Positions 49,318-58,256 are shown, numbered from the stretch's first letter. The stretch: 64,000 nucleotides of DNA from Hymenobacter convexus (GCF_030580955.1 NZ_JAUQON010000002.1:186001-250000); one strand, 5' to 3'. Program-made: numbers and translations. Notes: generated by a model not told the origin, from the letters alone.

Positions 49318-52300
49318 CTACTTCGTTGAATCGGCTGGTTCTATGGGTTTGGGTTTGGGCTTGGGTTTGTTGAAGAGGCTGTTGAAGCCTTTGGAGATTT
49401 GCTCTTTGGCCTTATTGGCCGCGTCGATGCGCGCCTGTTTCTTGTCCAACTCGGCTTGGGCGGCGGCTTCCTCGGCCGTCTGGCCGGCCCGGCGGATGCT
49501 GTCTTCTTTGCTCACGGCGCGGGGCTTCACGCCCAGCAGGTCAAGGGCCTTTTGCTTGGCCACGTTCTTCACCAGCGTTTTGCCCTGGTCCTTCATGCTG
49601 CCGCTGGTGAGCTTCACCACCGGCGCCTTCACGGTGCCGCCAATGTTGAGGCCCAGCGTCACGCGGTCGGTGCCCTGAATGTTTTGCACGCCGGTGAGCT
49701 GCGTCAGCTTGCTGCTCATGGCCGAGCCCAGCTTGCCGGTGGGCACGTTCAGGGCCGTGATATAGGAGAGCACACCGGTGAGGCTATTCGAGCCGCCGAT
49801 GTTCATCTTCACGTCGCCAATGGTCAGGTCGAAGGGCTGCACCACCAGGTTGCCGTTCACGATGTTGGCCTGAATTTTCTTGTCTACCACCAGCAAGGTT
49901 TTCAGCTCGGGCAGGGTGGTGAGGCTGGCAATCTTGGTCATCACCTCCGACTGGTTCACGGCCGCCCGCACGATGTCAAACAGGCCTTTGCCGCTCAGCG
50001 TGGCCAGGTTGGGCATCATATCGGGGCCCATTTCGCCGCTCACGCTGAAGTTGGTGCCGAACACGCCCTCCACCTGGCTGGCCAGCGGCACCAGCGTCTT
50101 GATGGTGTTGAAGGCCGCAAAGGCTTTCTGGAAGTTCAGGTTATCGATGTTCAGCCCGAAGTTGAATTTTGGGTGTGCCAAGTCCTTGCTGCTGTAGCTG
50201 CCCGTGGTGCCAAACGAAGCCCCCAGCGTGTTGAACTTGAGGTTTTTGAGCGTGGCCGTCTGGTCGTTCACCGTCACCACGCCTTGGGCGTTGGTCAGCT
50301 TCAGGTTGTCGTAGGTCACGTTATCCACGTGGCTGTTCAGCACGAGGTCGAAGAATTTGGGAATCTGCAGCACGCCATTGGCCGCCGCGGGCGCCTTCGC
50401 GCCGGTAGCCGTGGGCTTGGCCGATACCTCGTCCACCATCCATTCGTTCACGTTGAAATTGCGCGAGTTCACGGTCATGTTCCCTTTCAGCGACTGCCCC
50501 GGCGTGAACAAATAGCCCAGGTAATTGCTGATGGTGCCCGACGCCGCGAAATCGGAGCTACCGGCCGTGCCATTCAGGCTCTGCAGCGCAATCTGGTTGT
50601 TGTTGAAGGTGGCCGTGCCGCTGCTGATTTTCACGCCCTGCGGCAAGTCCTTGCTCTTATAAGTCACGTTGTTGGCCTTCACGGTGCCGCTGGCCACCAC
50701 GTTCTGGTAGCGGCCGGCTTCCACGTCGGCCATGTTGCCTTTGGCGGCAATATCGCCGGCCACGCGGCCCGTTACGGTCATACCCTGCAAGGGGAAAATC
50801 TTGGTAATCTTGGTCAAATCCACCGTGCCGCGCACGTTGGTGTCGAACACCGGCTTGTCGATGTTGTGGGCCGTCAGACGTCCTTCCAGTGGCTCGCCCT
50901 CCAGCACCATCCTGAACTGCGGCAGGTTGATTTGGGTGTCATTCACCTGGCCGGTGGTGTTCACCACCGTGCCACTCAGGTTGATATTCTCAATCGGAGC
51001 CGGGAATTTGGCCGATTTCACGTAGCCATTGGTGAGGCGAATGGCGGCATTCACCACCGGCATCTGCGTCTTCGAGTACACGCCCTTGGCCGTGCCATCC
51101 ACGAAGAACTGCCCGCGCATATTCAGGTCCTTCACCGGATACACCTTCAGGGCTTCGGCCAAATTCACGTTGGCTTTCACGCGGCCGTCCACCTTCATTG
51201 GGTTCAGGCCGTCGATGGCCACGCTGCCGTCCACCGGGTCGGGCCCGAGGTCGAGGTGGAACTGTGGGATGTCCACTTTCACGTCGTTGGTCACGCCCGT
51301 GGGGTTGTCCACTTTCATTTTCAGGTTGATGTTCTTGGCCTCGCGCGGCAGGTCGGGGTACTTAAAGCGGCCGTTGCTCACCACCAGGTTCACGCCGTAG
51401 CCCGGCAGCTGAGTAGCCGTCTGGGTGCCCTTCGCGTAGCCATCGAAGGCCACCTTGCCGCTGGTTTCAATGTTCTTAAACTTCTCCGTAAATACGCCCG
51501 GCACCAGGCTGAGCAGGGTTTTGAAATCCGTTTCCAGCGCCTTGAAGGTGATGTCGTAGGTGATGTCCGTGGCATTGGGCAGCCCGATGGCGCCCGCGAA
51601 GCTGAACGGGAAGTCATTGAGCTTAATCTTGTTGTCTTTGAACGTGTAGAGGTTCTTGTTCAAATCCATGTTCAGCGTCACGTCGGCGTCGAGCTGCTTA
51701 TCGGTCACGTAGGCCACGCCGCCGTAGGTCATGTCGAGGTCGGCCGCCGTGGTTTGCGACTTCATGTCGAACACGTTGCTGGCGAAGTCGCCGCTGCCGC
51801 TGTGGTTCACGCCGCGCGCCTCCATGCGGAAGGGCAGGGTCAGGTCCTCGTAGCGCAGGTGGCCGTCGGTCAGCTTCCAGCCCTTGATGGCTAGGCTCAC
51901 TTGGCTCGTGTCCTGGCCCTTGGCAGCGGCGGCCGAGTCCGAAATCACTACGTCCCAGTTGGCGCGGCCGCTTTTCAGGCGGCGCAAGCTCAGGTCGGGC
52001 CGCTCCAGCTCCACGCTGTTAATCTTGATTTCCTCGCCTTTGATAACCGTCATCACATCCAGACCCACGCGCAGGTTGGGCAGGTAGGCCAGCGTGTCGC
52101 GGCTGAACGAGTCGAGCCCAATCACACGCAGGTCCTTGATGTCCAACGTCAAATCCGGGAAAGAGTGAAACACGCTCACGCCGATGTTGGCCGGGTCGTA
52201 CTGCACCTGGGCACGCACACGCTGCGCTATCTGCTTGTCGGCCAAGGCCCGCAACTTGTCTTTAAACAAAAAGGGCGCCGCCACGGCCGCAACCACCAGC

Positions 52301-52341
52301 ACAACCAAAAAAACGACTATCCCCAACAGAATTTTCCGCAT
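49318..52341 (-). CDS. Large AsmA-family envelope protein
   Basis: 1007 residues. One N-terminal membrane helix (residues 4-26, ILLGIVVFLVVLVVAAVAAP), an AsmA N-terminal domain (VSVFHSFPDLTLDIKDLRV ... INSVELERPDLSLRRLKSGR), a long beta-rich middle, and a C-terminal AsmA_2-like domain (FDIVRAAVNQSEVMTKIAS ... NIGGSNSLTGVLSYITALN). AsmA-like proteins (AsmA, TamB, YhdP) form beta-groove bridges thought to move phospholipids between membranes. The very C-terminus is Lys/Pro-rich (NKPKPKPKPIEPADSTK). It is a single gene preceded by a TAnnTTTG promoter and an inverted repeat. Confidence 0.9.
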   Translation of the reverse strand: MRKILLGIVVFLVVLVVAAVAAPFLFKDKLRALADKQIAQRVRAQVQYDPANIGVSVFHSFPDLTLDIKDLRVIGLDSFSRDTLAYLPNLRVGLDVMTVIKGEEIKINSVELERPDLSLRRLKSGRANWDVVISDSAAAAKGQDTSQVSLAIKGWKLTDGHLRYEDLTLPFRMEARGVNHSGSGDFASNVFDMKSQTTAADLDMTYGGVAYVTDKQLDADVTLNMDLNKNLYTFKDNKIKLNDFPFSFAGAIGLPNATDITYDITFKALETDFKTLLSLVPGVFTEKFKNIETSGKVAFDGYAKGTQTATQLPGYGVNLVVSNGRFKYPDLPREAKNINLKMKVDNPTGVTNDVKVDIPQFHLDLGPDPVDGSVAIDGLNPMKVDGRVKANVNLAEALKVYPVKDLNMRGQFFVDGTAKGVYSKTQMPVVNAAIRLTNGYVKSAKFPAPIENINLSGTVVNTTGQVNDTQINLPQFRMVLEGEPLEGRLTAHNIDKPVFDTNVRGTVDLTKITKIFPLQGMTVTGRVAGDIAAKGNMADVEAGRYQNVVASGTVKANNVTYKSKDLPQGVKISSGTATFNNNQIALQSLNGTAGSSDFAASGTISNYLGYLFTPGQSLKGNMTVNSRNFNVNEWMVDEVSAKPTATGAKAPAAANGVLQIPKFFDLVLNSHVDNVTYDNLKLTNAQGVVTVNDQTATLKNLKFNTLGASFGTTGSYSSKDLAHPKFNFGLNIDNLNFQKAFAAFNTIKTLVPLASQVEGVFGTNFSVSGEMGPDMMPNLATLSGKGLFDIVRAAVNQSEVMTKIASLTTLPELKTLLVVDKKIQANIVNGNLVVQPFDLTIGDVKMNIGGSNSLTGVLSYITALNVPTGKLGSAMSSKLTQLTGVQNIQGTDRVTLGLNIGGTVKAPVVKLTSGSMKDQGKTLVKNVAKQKALDLLGVKPRAVSKEDSIRRAGQTAEEAAAQAELDKKQARIDAANKAKEQISKGFNSLFNKPKPKPKPIEPADSTK

Positions 52342-52366
52342 GACAGATTTTATAAGTTACTGCGAG

Positions 52367-52374
52367 CAAAGGTA
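52367..52374 (-). promoter_or_regulatory. TAnnTTTG -7 element of the AsmA gene
   Basis: Minus strand TACCTTTG matches the consensus exactly, about 26 bases before the ATG. Confidence 0.55.
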
Positions 52375-52378
52375 AAAC

Positions 52379-52410
52379 GGACAGACTACTACGTTTTTTA
52401 CAATCTGTCC
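52379..52410. promoter_or_regulatory. Inverted repeat GGACAGA-N18-TCTGTCC upstream of the AsmA promoter
   Basis: Two perfect 7-base arms with an AT-rich 18-base spacer, covering the -33 region. It could bind a regulator dimer. Confidence 0.4.
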
Positions 52411-52673
52411 ACTACTTAAGCACTCCTCCATTTTTTAAGCCATGGAAGGCTACCGAGCAGCTTACCACTAATTCCTCAACACCCAAAACCCAACTGCAAG
52501 TGCCATAAGCCCGCTTACGTGGCTCCGAAATGTTCTGGCCAAGCTTGCGCAATGAAGCAAACCTACTTGAAAACCGCGCACAATTCTCGCCGAAAACCCC
52601 TCAATAAAACCCAATTTTATCAATGGGAAAAGTCACAAATTATTAATGATTATTACAAATTTGATTTATGAGG
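52411..52673. other. AT-rich intergenic stretch
   Basis: Between the AsmA and OmpA-like genes there are ~360 bases without a gene, clearly AT-richer than the surroundings. Apart from promoter elements at both ends I see no RNA gene or repeat. Confidence 0.4.
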
Positions 52674-52681
52674 TATATTTG
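52674..52681 (+). promoter_or_regulatory. TAnnTTTG -7 element of the OmpA-like gene
   Basis: TATATTTG matches the consensus exactly; start near 52687 leaves a leader of about 20 bases before ATG 52706. Confidence 0.6.
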
Positions 52682-52705
52682 CCTTTGCTAATCCAACCTC
52701 TTGTG

Positions 52706-53962
52706 ATGAAACTCTTTTTTACTTCGGTCTTTTTGCTTCAAATGGCCCTGGCTTCTACCGGGCAGGCCCAGGTAACCACCCTGAGTCTGATGGGCAACGT
52801 GCAGTCCGAAGACCGGCGGGCACTGTCCGGCGCGGCGGTCACGGTTGTTCACATGCCCTCCGGCGTGCGGCATGCCGCCGCTTCCGATGGCGCTGGCCGG
52901 TTCATTATTCCCAACCTTATGGTAGGGGGGCCCTACCTGATACGCGTGGGTGAGGGCGGCTACCGCTCTCAAACCGTTGAAAACATTTTTCTGGAAGCCG
53001 GCAAAACCGCAAGTTTTACAGTAGTGCTCAGCAAGATACCGAACGAGGAAAGCAAAGGCCGAAACAACCGCCCCGACGCTACCGCAAGCAACGGCACCAC
53101 GATGACGCTGGCCAATGAAGCCGTGGTGGGCGGACCAGTACTGATTACGGTGGGTCCCAACAAGCCGCAGTCGGCCGGAGCCACACTCTCGTCTCGGTCA
53201 GTGCCGGCTCCCGTGCCCGCCGGTACGGCTCCTATGCTCGCCGGTGCGGCTCCAACTGCCGCCCCAAAGGCCACACCCGGCCCGGCAGCTTCCCCAGCGG
53301 CTTATTCGGCGCCGGTGGCAGCCCCCGCGCCGGCCGCTGGGCCTGCGCCCATGTCCGCCGCCGCCACGTCCGCCGCTCCTGCTTACAAGCGCCGCTATCC
53401 GGCCCGCCGCACCGGCGCCACGCGGTCCAAAGACCCCATCGTGCCAGGCCATTTCGATGCCAAGAGCGGCAACTACATCTACGAAACGGGTCCGCTCACG
53501 ACCCTGAAGCTGGCTGGAGGAAAAGTTATATCCGGCGTTGGCGTCAACTCTACCGAAAACAACCTGTATCGCTTTCTGGCTAACCCTCAGATGCAAGTCG
53601 ACACGATGGACCTGACCAACGGCTGGTACAACTTCGACCGGGTGTTTTTCAACCCCGGCAAGGCGACCCTCACCACTGAATCGCAGGACCAGCTCCGCAA
53701 CATCGCCACCATTCTGCAGGCTTTCCCCAATGCCCGCATCAAGCTCGGCGGCTATACCGACAGTACCGGCACTTATAAAGTAAACCGCCAGCTCAGCGAG
53801 GCCCGCGCCCGCACCGCCTGGGCCAGCCTCGTCGACATGGGCATCAGCCCGAGCCGCATCGACGCCCGCGGCTACGGCCGCAACTACGCCATCGCGCCCA
53901 ACACTTCTGAAGAAGGCCGTGCCCAAAACCGCCGCCTCAGCGTGAAGGTGCTGCAAAAGTGA
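52706..53962 (+). CDS. OmpA-family protein with carboxypeptidase-regulatory domain
   Basis: 418 residues. Signal peptide (ending STGQAQ), a carboxypeptidase-regulatory-like domain (about 30-120: GNVQSEDRRALSGAAVTVVH), a ~110-residue Ala/Pro linker (about 175-255), and a C-terminal OmpA peptidoglycan-binding domain (LTTESQDQLRNIATILQAFP, KLGGYTDSTGTYKVNRQLSE, GYGRNYAIAPNTSEEGRAQN). The D and R residues that hold diaminopimelate are in TDS and AQNRR. It probably links the outer membrane to the wall. Its position before PorP/SprF and GldJ recalls PorE-like T9SS components, but PorE's other domains are missing. Confidence 0.88.
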   Translation: MKLFFTSVFLLQMALASTGQAQVTTLSLMGNVQSEDRRALSGAAVTVVHMPSGVRHAAASDGAGRFIIPNLMVGGPYLIRVGEGGYRSQTVENIFLEAGKTASFTVVLSKIPNEESKGRNNRPDATASNGTTMTLANEAVVGGPVLITVGPNKPQSAGATLSSRSVPAPVPAGTAPMLAGAAPTAAPKATPGPAASPAAYSAPVAAPAPAAGPAPMSAAATSAAPAYKRRYPARRTGATRSKDPIVPGHFDAKSGNYIYETGPLTTLKLAGGKVISGVGVNSTENNLYRFLANPQMQVDTMDLTNGWYNFDRVFFNPGKATLTTESQDQLRNIATILQAFPNARIKLGGYTDSTGTYKVNRQLSEARARTAWASLVDMGISPSRIDARGYGRNYAIAPNTSEEGRAQNRRLSVKVLQK

Positions 53963-54054
53963 GTGGTCGGCGGAGGTAGCCGAGCTACGGCGGGCCGTAC
54001 CTTCGCCGCGACGGCCGCACTATTTCGGGGGCTGGCCGCGTTACTCCGGTTCTT

Positions 54055-55101
54055 ATGCCCAAGCGTTTTCCTCCGTTGTTTTTGCGCCTCAAGCACTGCC
54101 TGGCCACGGGCCTGGTGCTGGGCACGGCGCTGGGCGCGCACGGGCAAGACGTTTTTTTCTCGCAGCCCTTTGCCACGCGCCTGCACACCAATCCCGCCTT
54201 CACCGGCCTGGTGGACGATTATAGCGTGACGCTCAGCTACCGCAATCAGCTGCCGCTGGTAGCGGGCTCCTTCGTCACGGCCCAGCTGGCGGCCGACCTG
54301 CGCCTCAACCAGCCGGGCCAGCACCACGCCATCGGCCTGCTCATCAACCAGGACCGCAGCGGCGCGGTGGGCTACACCCGCCTCGAAGTGGGCGGCCTCT
54401 ACGCTTATCACACCCGCATCAAGGAGAAGCTGGCCCTGAGCGGCGGCCTGCGGGCCAGCTACGGCCGCCAGCGCGTCGGATATGACAATTTCGTGTTCGG
54501 CGACCAGATTCGGGAAGACGGCAGCGTGGCCGGCCCCTCGGCCGAATCCCTGGATTTTCCGCCCGTCAACTACTTCAGCGTGGGCACCGGCGCGGTGCTT
54601 TATAATGACCAGTTCTGGCTCAGCCTCGCCGGGCAGCACCTCAACCAGCCCAGCCTGGGTTTCCGGCAGCAGAGCGAGTTGCCGCTGCTGCTGAGCATGT
54701 CGGGAGGCTACAAAATTTTCAAGGTGAAGCCCGGCCCCGGCATCGCCACCCGCGAGGTGAGTTACACGCCCGTAGCCGCTTACACCCGCCAGGGTGGTTC
54801 CCAGCGCATCGAAACCGGTGTTTACTTCACGGCCTCGCCCGTGACGCTGGGGGCCGTGTACCGCAATATTTACGTACCGGGCAGCGTTGGGGCGCAGCAC
54901 TTGCTGGCCGTAGTGGTGGGAGTGCAGGCCGGCGGCCTGCGCCTGGGCTACAGCTACGACGTGGGCCTCAGCCGGCTAAGCTCCGATTTGGGCGGCGCCC
55001 ACGAACTAACGCTGGCCCTGCGCGCCTTTGACCGATTGGAGAATGCCCATCGCCGCCTAAAAAGAAGAGTTTACCCGGCAGCCCCTTGCCCGGCATTTTA
55101 A
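54055..55101 (+). CDS. PorP/SprF-family T9SS outer-membrane protein
   Basis: 348 residues. Signal peptide (ending GAHGQ) then the canonical family start DVFFSQPFATRLHTNPAFTG followed by a barrel-like alternation (VTLSYRNQLPLVAGSFVTAQ, GLRASYGRQRVGYDNFVFGD, GLRLGYSYDVGLSRLS). PorP/SprF proteins take part in type IX secretion, particularly in anchoring or export of type B cargo such as SprB. A type B cargo gene lies in this window (32690-35500). Followed 68 bases later by gldJ. Confidence 0.92.
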   Translation: MPKRFPPLFLRLKHCLATGLVLGTALGAHGQDVFFSQPFATRLHTNPAFTGLVDDYSVTLSYRNQLPLVAGSFVTAQLAADLRLNQPGQHHAIGLLINQDRSGAVGYTRLEVGGLYAYHTRIKEKLALSGGLRASYGRQRVGYDNFVFGDQIREDGSVAGPSAESLDFPPVNYFSVGTGAVLYNDQFWLSLAGQHLNQPSLGFRQQSELPLLLSMSGGYKIFKVKPGPGIATREVSYTPVAAYTRQGGSQRIETGVYFTASPVTLGAVYRNIYVPGSVGAQHLLAVVVGVQAGGLRLGYSYDVGLSRLSSDLGGAHELTLALRAFDRLENAHRRLKRRVYPAAPCPAF

Positions 55102-55169
55102 TATTTTGTATTATTGCGTCCTAATTGTCTTAGATAACCCCTCAGCCCCATACTCATTTTAACTTTGTT

Positions 55170-56453
55170 ATGAAATTAACCAATTATCTACGCCTATCCG
55201 TGCTTGGCCTGGTAGTGCTGGCGAGCTGCGGGAAGAAAGGCCCGCCCACGGCCCAAAAGCCGGGCAAATATTCCTCTACGACCGGTATTGAATATAATAC
55301 GGAGAAGGGCATGGCGGTTGCCAACTTCAAGAAAATCCCCGAAGGCCCGGGCCTGGTGTTCATCGAAGGCGGCCGGACCGTCCTCGGTTCGCAGGAAGAA
55401 GACGTGACCATGACGCACGACAACATCGAGCGTACGGTGACCATTGCCTCGTTCTACATGGACGAAGCCGAAGTGGCCAACATTCACTGGCTGGAATACC
55501 TACACTTCATTCGCACCGACTCGGCCGAAGAGTTTTACCGCTCGGCCCTGCCCGACACCACGGTGTGGGCCCGCGACCTGTCGTTCAACGACCCTTACGT
55601 AACTTATTACCTGCGCTATCCCGGTTTCCGCTACTTCCCCGTGGTGGGCGTGAGCTGGCTGCAGGCCGATGACTATTGCTCCTGGCGTACGGCCAAGGTG
55701 AACGAGCGTCTGGCAGCGGGCGGCGACGCCAAGCCCGGCATCGGTGGCCTGTTCGGCAAGAAAAAGAAGAAAGACGGTGCGGCCGGTGAAGGCGCTGCGG
55801 GTGCTGAAGGCACGGCCGGCACCGCTGGTGCCCTGGCGACCGGCAAGAATTCGACTTCTATCGAAAACGGCAACACACTGCCCAACTACCGCCTCCCCAC
55901 CGAGGCCGAATGGGAATACGCCGCGCAAGCCCTCGTGGGCACCCAGGAAGTGGGCAACGAGAACCAGGAAGAGAAGCGCATTTACCCCTGGGATGGCAAA
56001 TCGACCCGCAACGCCTACGGCAAGAAGCAGGGCCAGTTCCTGGCCAACTTCAAGCGCGGCCGCGGCGACTACGCCGGTATTGCCGGCAGCCTGAACGACG
56101 GCGCCATGATTACGGAGTACATCTACTCTTACCCGCCGAACGACTACGGCCTGTATAACATGGCCGGCAACGTGAACGAGTGGGTGCAGGACGTGTACCG
56201 CCCCCTGTCGTTCCAGGACGTGGAAGACCTGAACCCCTTCCGCCGCAACGGCGTGGGTGACCCCGCCGAGAAGTACGACAAGAAAGGCTACCAGTCGCTG
56301 ATTGACGACCACGTGCGCGTATACAAAGGCGGTTCGTGGCGCGATGTGGCCTACTGGCTCTCGCCCGGCACCCGCCGCTTCATGGCCGAAGATTCTTCGA
56401 CGGCAACTATCGGTTTCCGTTGCGCCATGATTAACGCCGGCTCGAACAAGTAA
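55170..56453 (+). CDS. gldJ: Gliding motility/T9SS lipoprotein GldJ
   Basis: 427 residues. Lipobox LASC|G. The SUMF1/formylglycine-like fold runs from GPGLVFIEGG (about residue 53) to IGFRCAMINAGS at the end, with LPTEAEWEYAA, LANFKRGRGDYAGIAGS, GLYNMAGNVNEWVQDVYRP and VYKGGSWRDVAYW. Motifs such as ALPDTTVWARDL, YYLRYPGF and FPVVGVSWLQADDY match Flavobacterium GldJ rather than GldK as I remember them. A Lys/Gly/Ala-rich insert (GGLFGKKKKKDGAAGEGAAG...) sits near 190-225. The protein is enzymatically unlikely to be active; GldJ is a structural lipoprotein needed for gliding and stability of GldK. GldKLMN are not nearby. Ends at a strong terminator. Confidence 0.9.
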   Translation: MKLTNYLRLSVLGLVVLASCGKKGPPTAQKPGKYSSTTGIEYNTEKGMAVANFKKIPEGPGLVFIEGGRTVLGSQEEDVTMTHDNIERTVTIASFYMDEAEVANIHWLEYLHFIRTDSAEEFYRSALPDTTVWARDLSFNDPYVTYYLRYPGFRYFPVVGVSWLQADDYCSWRTAKVNERLAAGGDAKPGIGGLFGKKKKKDGAAGEGAAGAEGTAGTAGALATGKNSTSIENGNTLPNYRLPTEAEWEYAAQALVGTQEVGNENQEEKRIYPWDGKSTRNAYGKKQGQFLANFKRGRGDYAGIAGSLNDGAMITEYIYSYPPNDYGLYNMAGNVNEWVQDVYRPLSFQDVEDLNPFRRNGVGDPAEKYDKKGYQSLIDDHVRVYKGGSWRDVAYWLSPGTRRFMAEDSSTATIGFRCAMINAGSNK

Positions 56454-56470
56454 GCCTTCGCTTTGAATAA

Positions 56471-56507
56471 CAAAAAGGCCGCTCCTGATGCAGGAGCGGC
56501 CTTTTTG
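56471..56507. terminator. Bidirectional terminator between gldJ and comF
   Basis: CAAAAAGGCCGCTCCTG and complement form a perfect 17-bp stem with an ATG loop and A/T runs on both sides. Confidence 0.9.
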
Positions 56508-56528
56508 TTTAATTTAGGTATTCTGATT

Positions 56529-57230
56529 TTATCTGTCCGCGCAGGCAATGGCGGCAATACTGACCTCGGCCGCGCCGGCCGCCAGCAGCACCGCGCCGCA
56601 GGCTTCGAGGGTGGCGCCGGTAGTGAGCACATCATCGACGACGAGGACGCGGCGGCCGAGGATGGCGGCCGGGTTTTCCACCTCGAACACGGTGGCCACG
56701 TTTTGCCACCGCTCGGCGCGGTTCTTTTTGGTTTGGGTGTTGGTGTTGGCGGTGCGGCGCAGGGCGGTAGGGCTGGCGGGCAGCTGCATGCCGGTGGCCA
56801 AGCCGGTGGCGAAGGCGGCGGCCTGGTTGTAGCCGCGCTTGGCGAGCTTCTTGGGGTGCAGGGGCACGGGGATGATGAGGTCGAAATCGGCGGCGAGGCC
56901 AGCGGCGTGCAGCTCGGCGCCGTAGAGCTGGCCGAGGGCGGTGCCCACATCGCGCTGGCCTTGGTACTTGAGCTCGTGGAGCAGGTGCTGCACACGGCCG
57001 TGGCGCACGAAGCGCAGGTAGCTCAGGGCGTGGCGCACGGGTAGCTTGCCCCAGAAGCGGCGGCCGAGCGGGTTCTGGTCGGGCGGGAGGCGGTGGTAGT
57101 CGGTGTAGGGCAGTTCGGCGCGGCAGCCGGTGCAGAGATGGTTTTCGCCCGTCATCAGCGGCTCCTGGCAGGCCAGGCACAGGCGCGGGTAGATGAGGCC
57201 CACGAAATCGTCCCACAGGGTGCGGAGCAT
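56529..57230 (-). CDS. comF: ComF-family phosphoribosyltransferase-like protein
   Basis: 233 residues. An N-terminal four-Cys zinc finger (CLAC...CTGC, residues about 15-35) precedes a PRTase domain: FDLIIPVPLHPKKLAKRGYN and the PRPP loop VLVVDDVLTTGATLE. ComF proteins are needed for DNA uptake in naturally competent bacteria and are widely conserved even where competence is unknown. Start ATG 57230 (MLRTLWDDFVGLIYPRLC); upstream codons are not conserved in character. Single gene. Confidence 0.93.
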   Translation of the reverse strand: MLRTLWDDFVGLIYPRLCLACQEPLMTGENHLCTGCRAELPYTDYHRLPPDQNPLGRRFWGKLPVRHALSYLRFVRHGRVQHLLHELKYQGQRDVGTALGQLYGAELHAAGLAADFDLIIPVPLHPKKLAKRGYNQAAAFATGLATGMQLPASPTALRRTANTNTQTKKNRAERWQNVATVFEVENPAAILGRRVLVVDDVLTTGATLEACGAVLLAAGAAEVSIAAIACADR

Positions 57231-57332
57231 GGCAGAAGGGGAGGGCGAGGTTTTGGGGAGTAATTTTGGGAGAGCAATGTAGCTAGTTTTGGCTAATGTG
57301 CTCAACCAGAACGGTTGTGCTGAACGACCAGC

Positions 57333-57433
57333 ACGGTCATGCTGAGCGGAGCCGAAGCATCTCTACCGCTTCGTTGTTATTCTATTGCTTACTGCTGCGG
57401 TAGAGATGCTTCGACTCCGCTCAGCATGACCGT
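57333..57433. repeat. Family A palindromic repeat, copy 6
   Basis: 37-bp arms with one mismatch (ACGGTCATGCTGAGCGGAGC...) at 57333-57369 and 57397-57433, between divergent genes. A degenerate partial arm (ACGGTTGTGCTGAACG) lies just before it at 57311. Confidence 0.9.
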
Positions 57434-57459
57434 TCTATTTAATTTTCTGTAAATCCATT

Positions 57460-57873
57460 ATGTCTCAAGTAACCGAATTCAACGAGTACCGCCAGCGGAT
57501 GAACGCCACCATCATGGCGGCCGATAACAAGGTCATCAAGCGGTTTTTCAACCTCGATACCAACACCTACGCGGCCGGCGCGCTCGACGTGAAAACCAAG
57601 GAAATGCTGGGCCTGGCCTGCTCCATGGTGCTGCGCTGCGACGACTGCATTAAGTACCACGTGGGCAAGTGCTTCGAGGAAAAGCTCACCGACGAGGAGA
57701 TTTACGAGGTGTTTGCCATTGCCAACATCATCGGCGGCAGCATCGTCATTCCGCATTTCCGCCGCGCGGTGGAATACTGGGAAATCCTGAAATCGGAAGC
57801 CGGCAGCGGCGCCCACGACGGCGCGGCCCTGGCCGCCCACAAGGCCGAACATGACGGCCAGCCCCACGCATGA
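57460..57873 (+). CDS. Carboxymuconolactone decarboxylase/AhpD-family protein
   Basis: 137 residues, all helical. The CMD core (about 35-110) has LACSMVLRCDDCIKYHVGKC, with a CxxC...H arrangement as in AhpD-like peroxidase partners, preceded by ALDVKTKEMLGL. A redox role with a peroxiredoxin or lipoamide is possible; decarboxylase activity is unlikely given the CxxC. Its stop overlaps the start of the next gene by four bases (ATGA). Confidence 0.9.
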   Translation: MSQVTEFNEYRQRMNATIMAADNKVIKRFFNLDTNTYAAGALDVKTKEMLGLACSMVLRCDDCIKYHVGKCFEEKLTDEEIYEVFAIANIIGGSIVIPHFRRAVEYWEILKSEAGSGAHDGAALAAHKAEHDGQPHA

Positions 57874-58256
57874 GCGACGACCTGAACCACCCCGCGCCCG
57901 CCGCGCCGCACGAGGACGAAGCCGACTTCGACGCCCGCTGGGAAACGCTGATGCTGGAAATGGAGGCTCGCTTCGGCAAGCGCCCCGACCTTAATGCCCT
58001 GCTGCTGCTCATCGGCATTCAGGAGCTCAACCAGGGCCTGACTACTTTCACCAAGGAGCAGAAGCAGGACCTGATGCACATTGCCACCTGCCGGCTTTTC
58101 AGCCTCAGTGGGCACTATGAGAAGACGCACGTGGACGAGGACGGCTGGCCGCACTACAAGCTGCTACGGCCCGTACCATTTGCCAATCTGAAAGAGCAGG
58201 AGCGCATGCTGAAATGGCACGTGCTGGAGTATTTCAACATCGATTACATGGAGTAG
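57870..58256 (+). CDS. Conserved hypothetical protein coupled to the AhpD-like gene
   Basis: 128 residues, acidic, no signal peptide. It is mainly helical with LNALLLLIGIQELNQGLTTF, TKEQKQDLMHIATCRLFSLS and DGWPHYKLLRPVPFANLKEQ. I recall similar proteins in many Bacteroidota but no functional name. The four-base overlap with the CMD gene suggests a shared role. Confidence 0.85.
   Translation: MSDDLNHPAPAAPHEDEADFDARWETLMLEMEARFGKRPDLNALLLLIGIQELNQGLTTFTKEQKQDLMHIATCRLFSLSGHYEKTHVDEDGWPHYKLLRPVPFANLKEQERMLKWHVLEYFNIDYME

Noticed and set aside
49399..51894. 831-residue open frame antisense to the AsmA gene
   Set aside because: Shadow frame of low complexity (His/Gln/Val-rich); no signal peptide or domain.
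52660..52663. TTTG as the -33 box of the OmpA-like gene promoter
   Set aside because: Only 10 bases separate it from the -7 element, too short for the Bacteroidota consensus.
55160..55167. TAACTTTG as the gldJ promoter
   Set aside because: It ends three bases before the ATG, so transcription would begin within or after the start codon.
14298..57433. Insertion sequences carrying a transposase
   Set aside because: The repeats are about 100 bases long and hold no open frame; no transposase gene is in the window.
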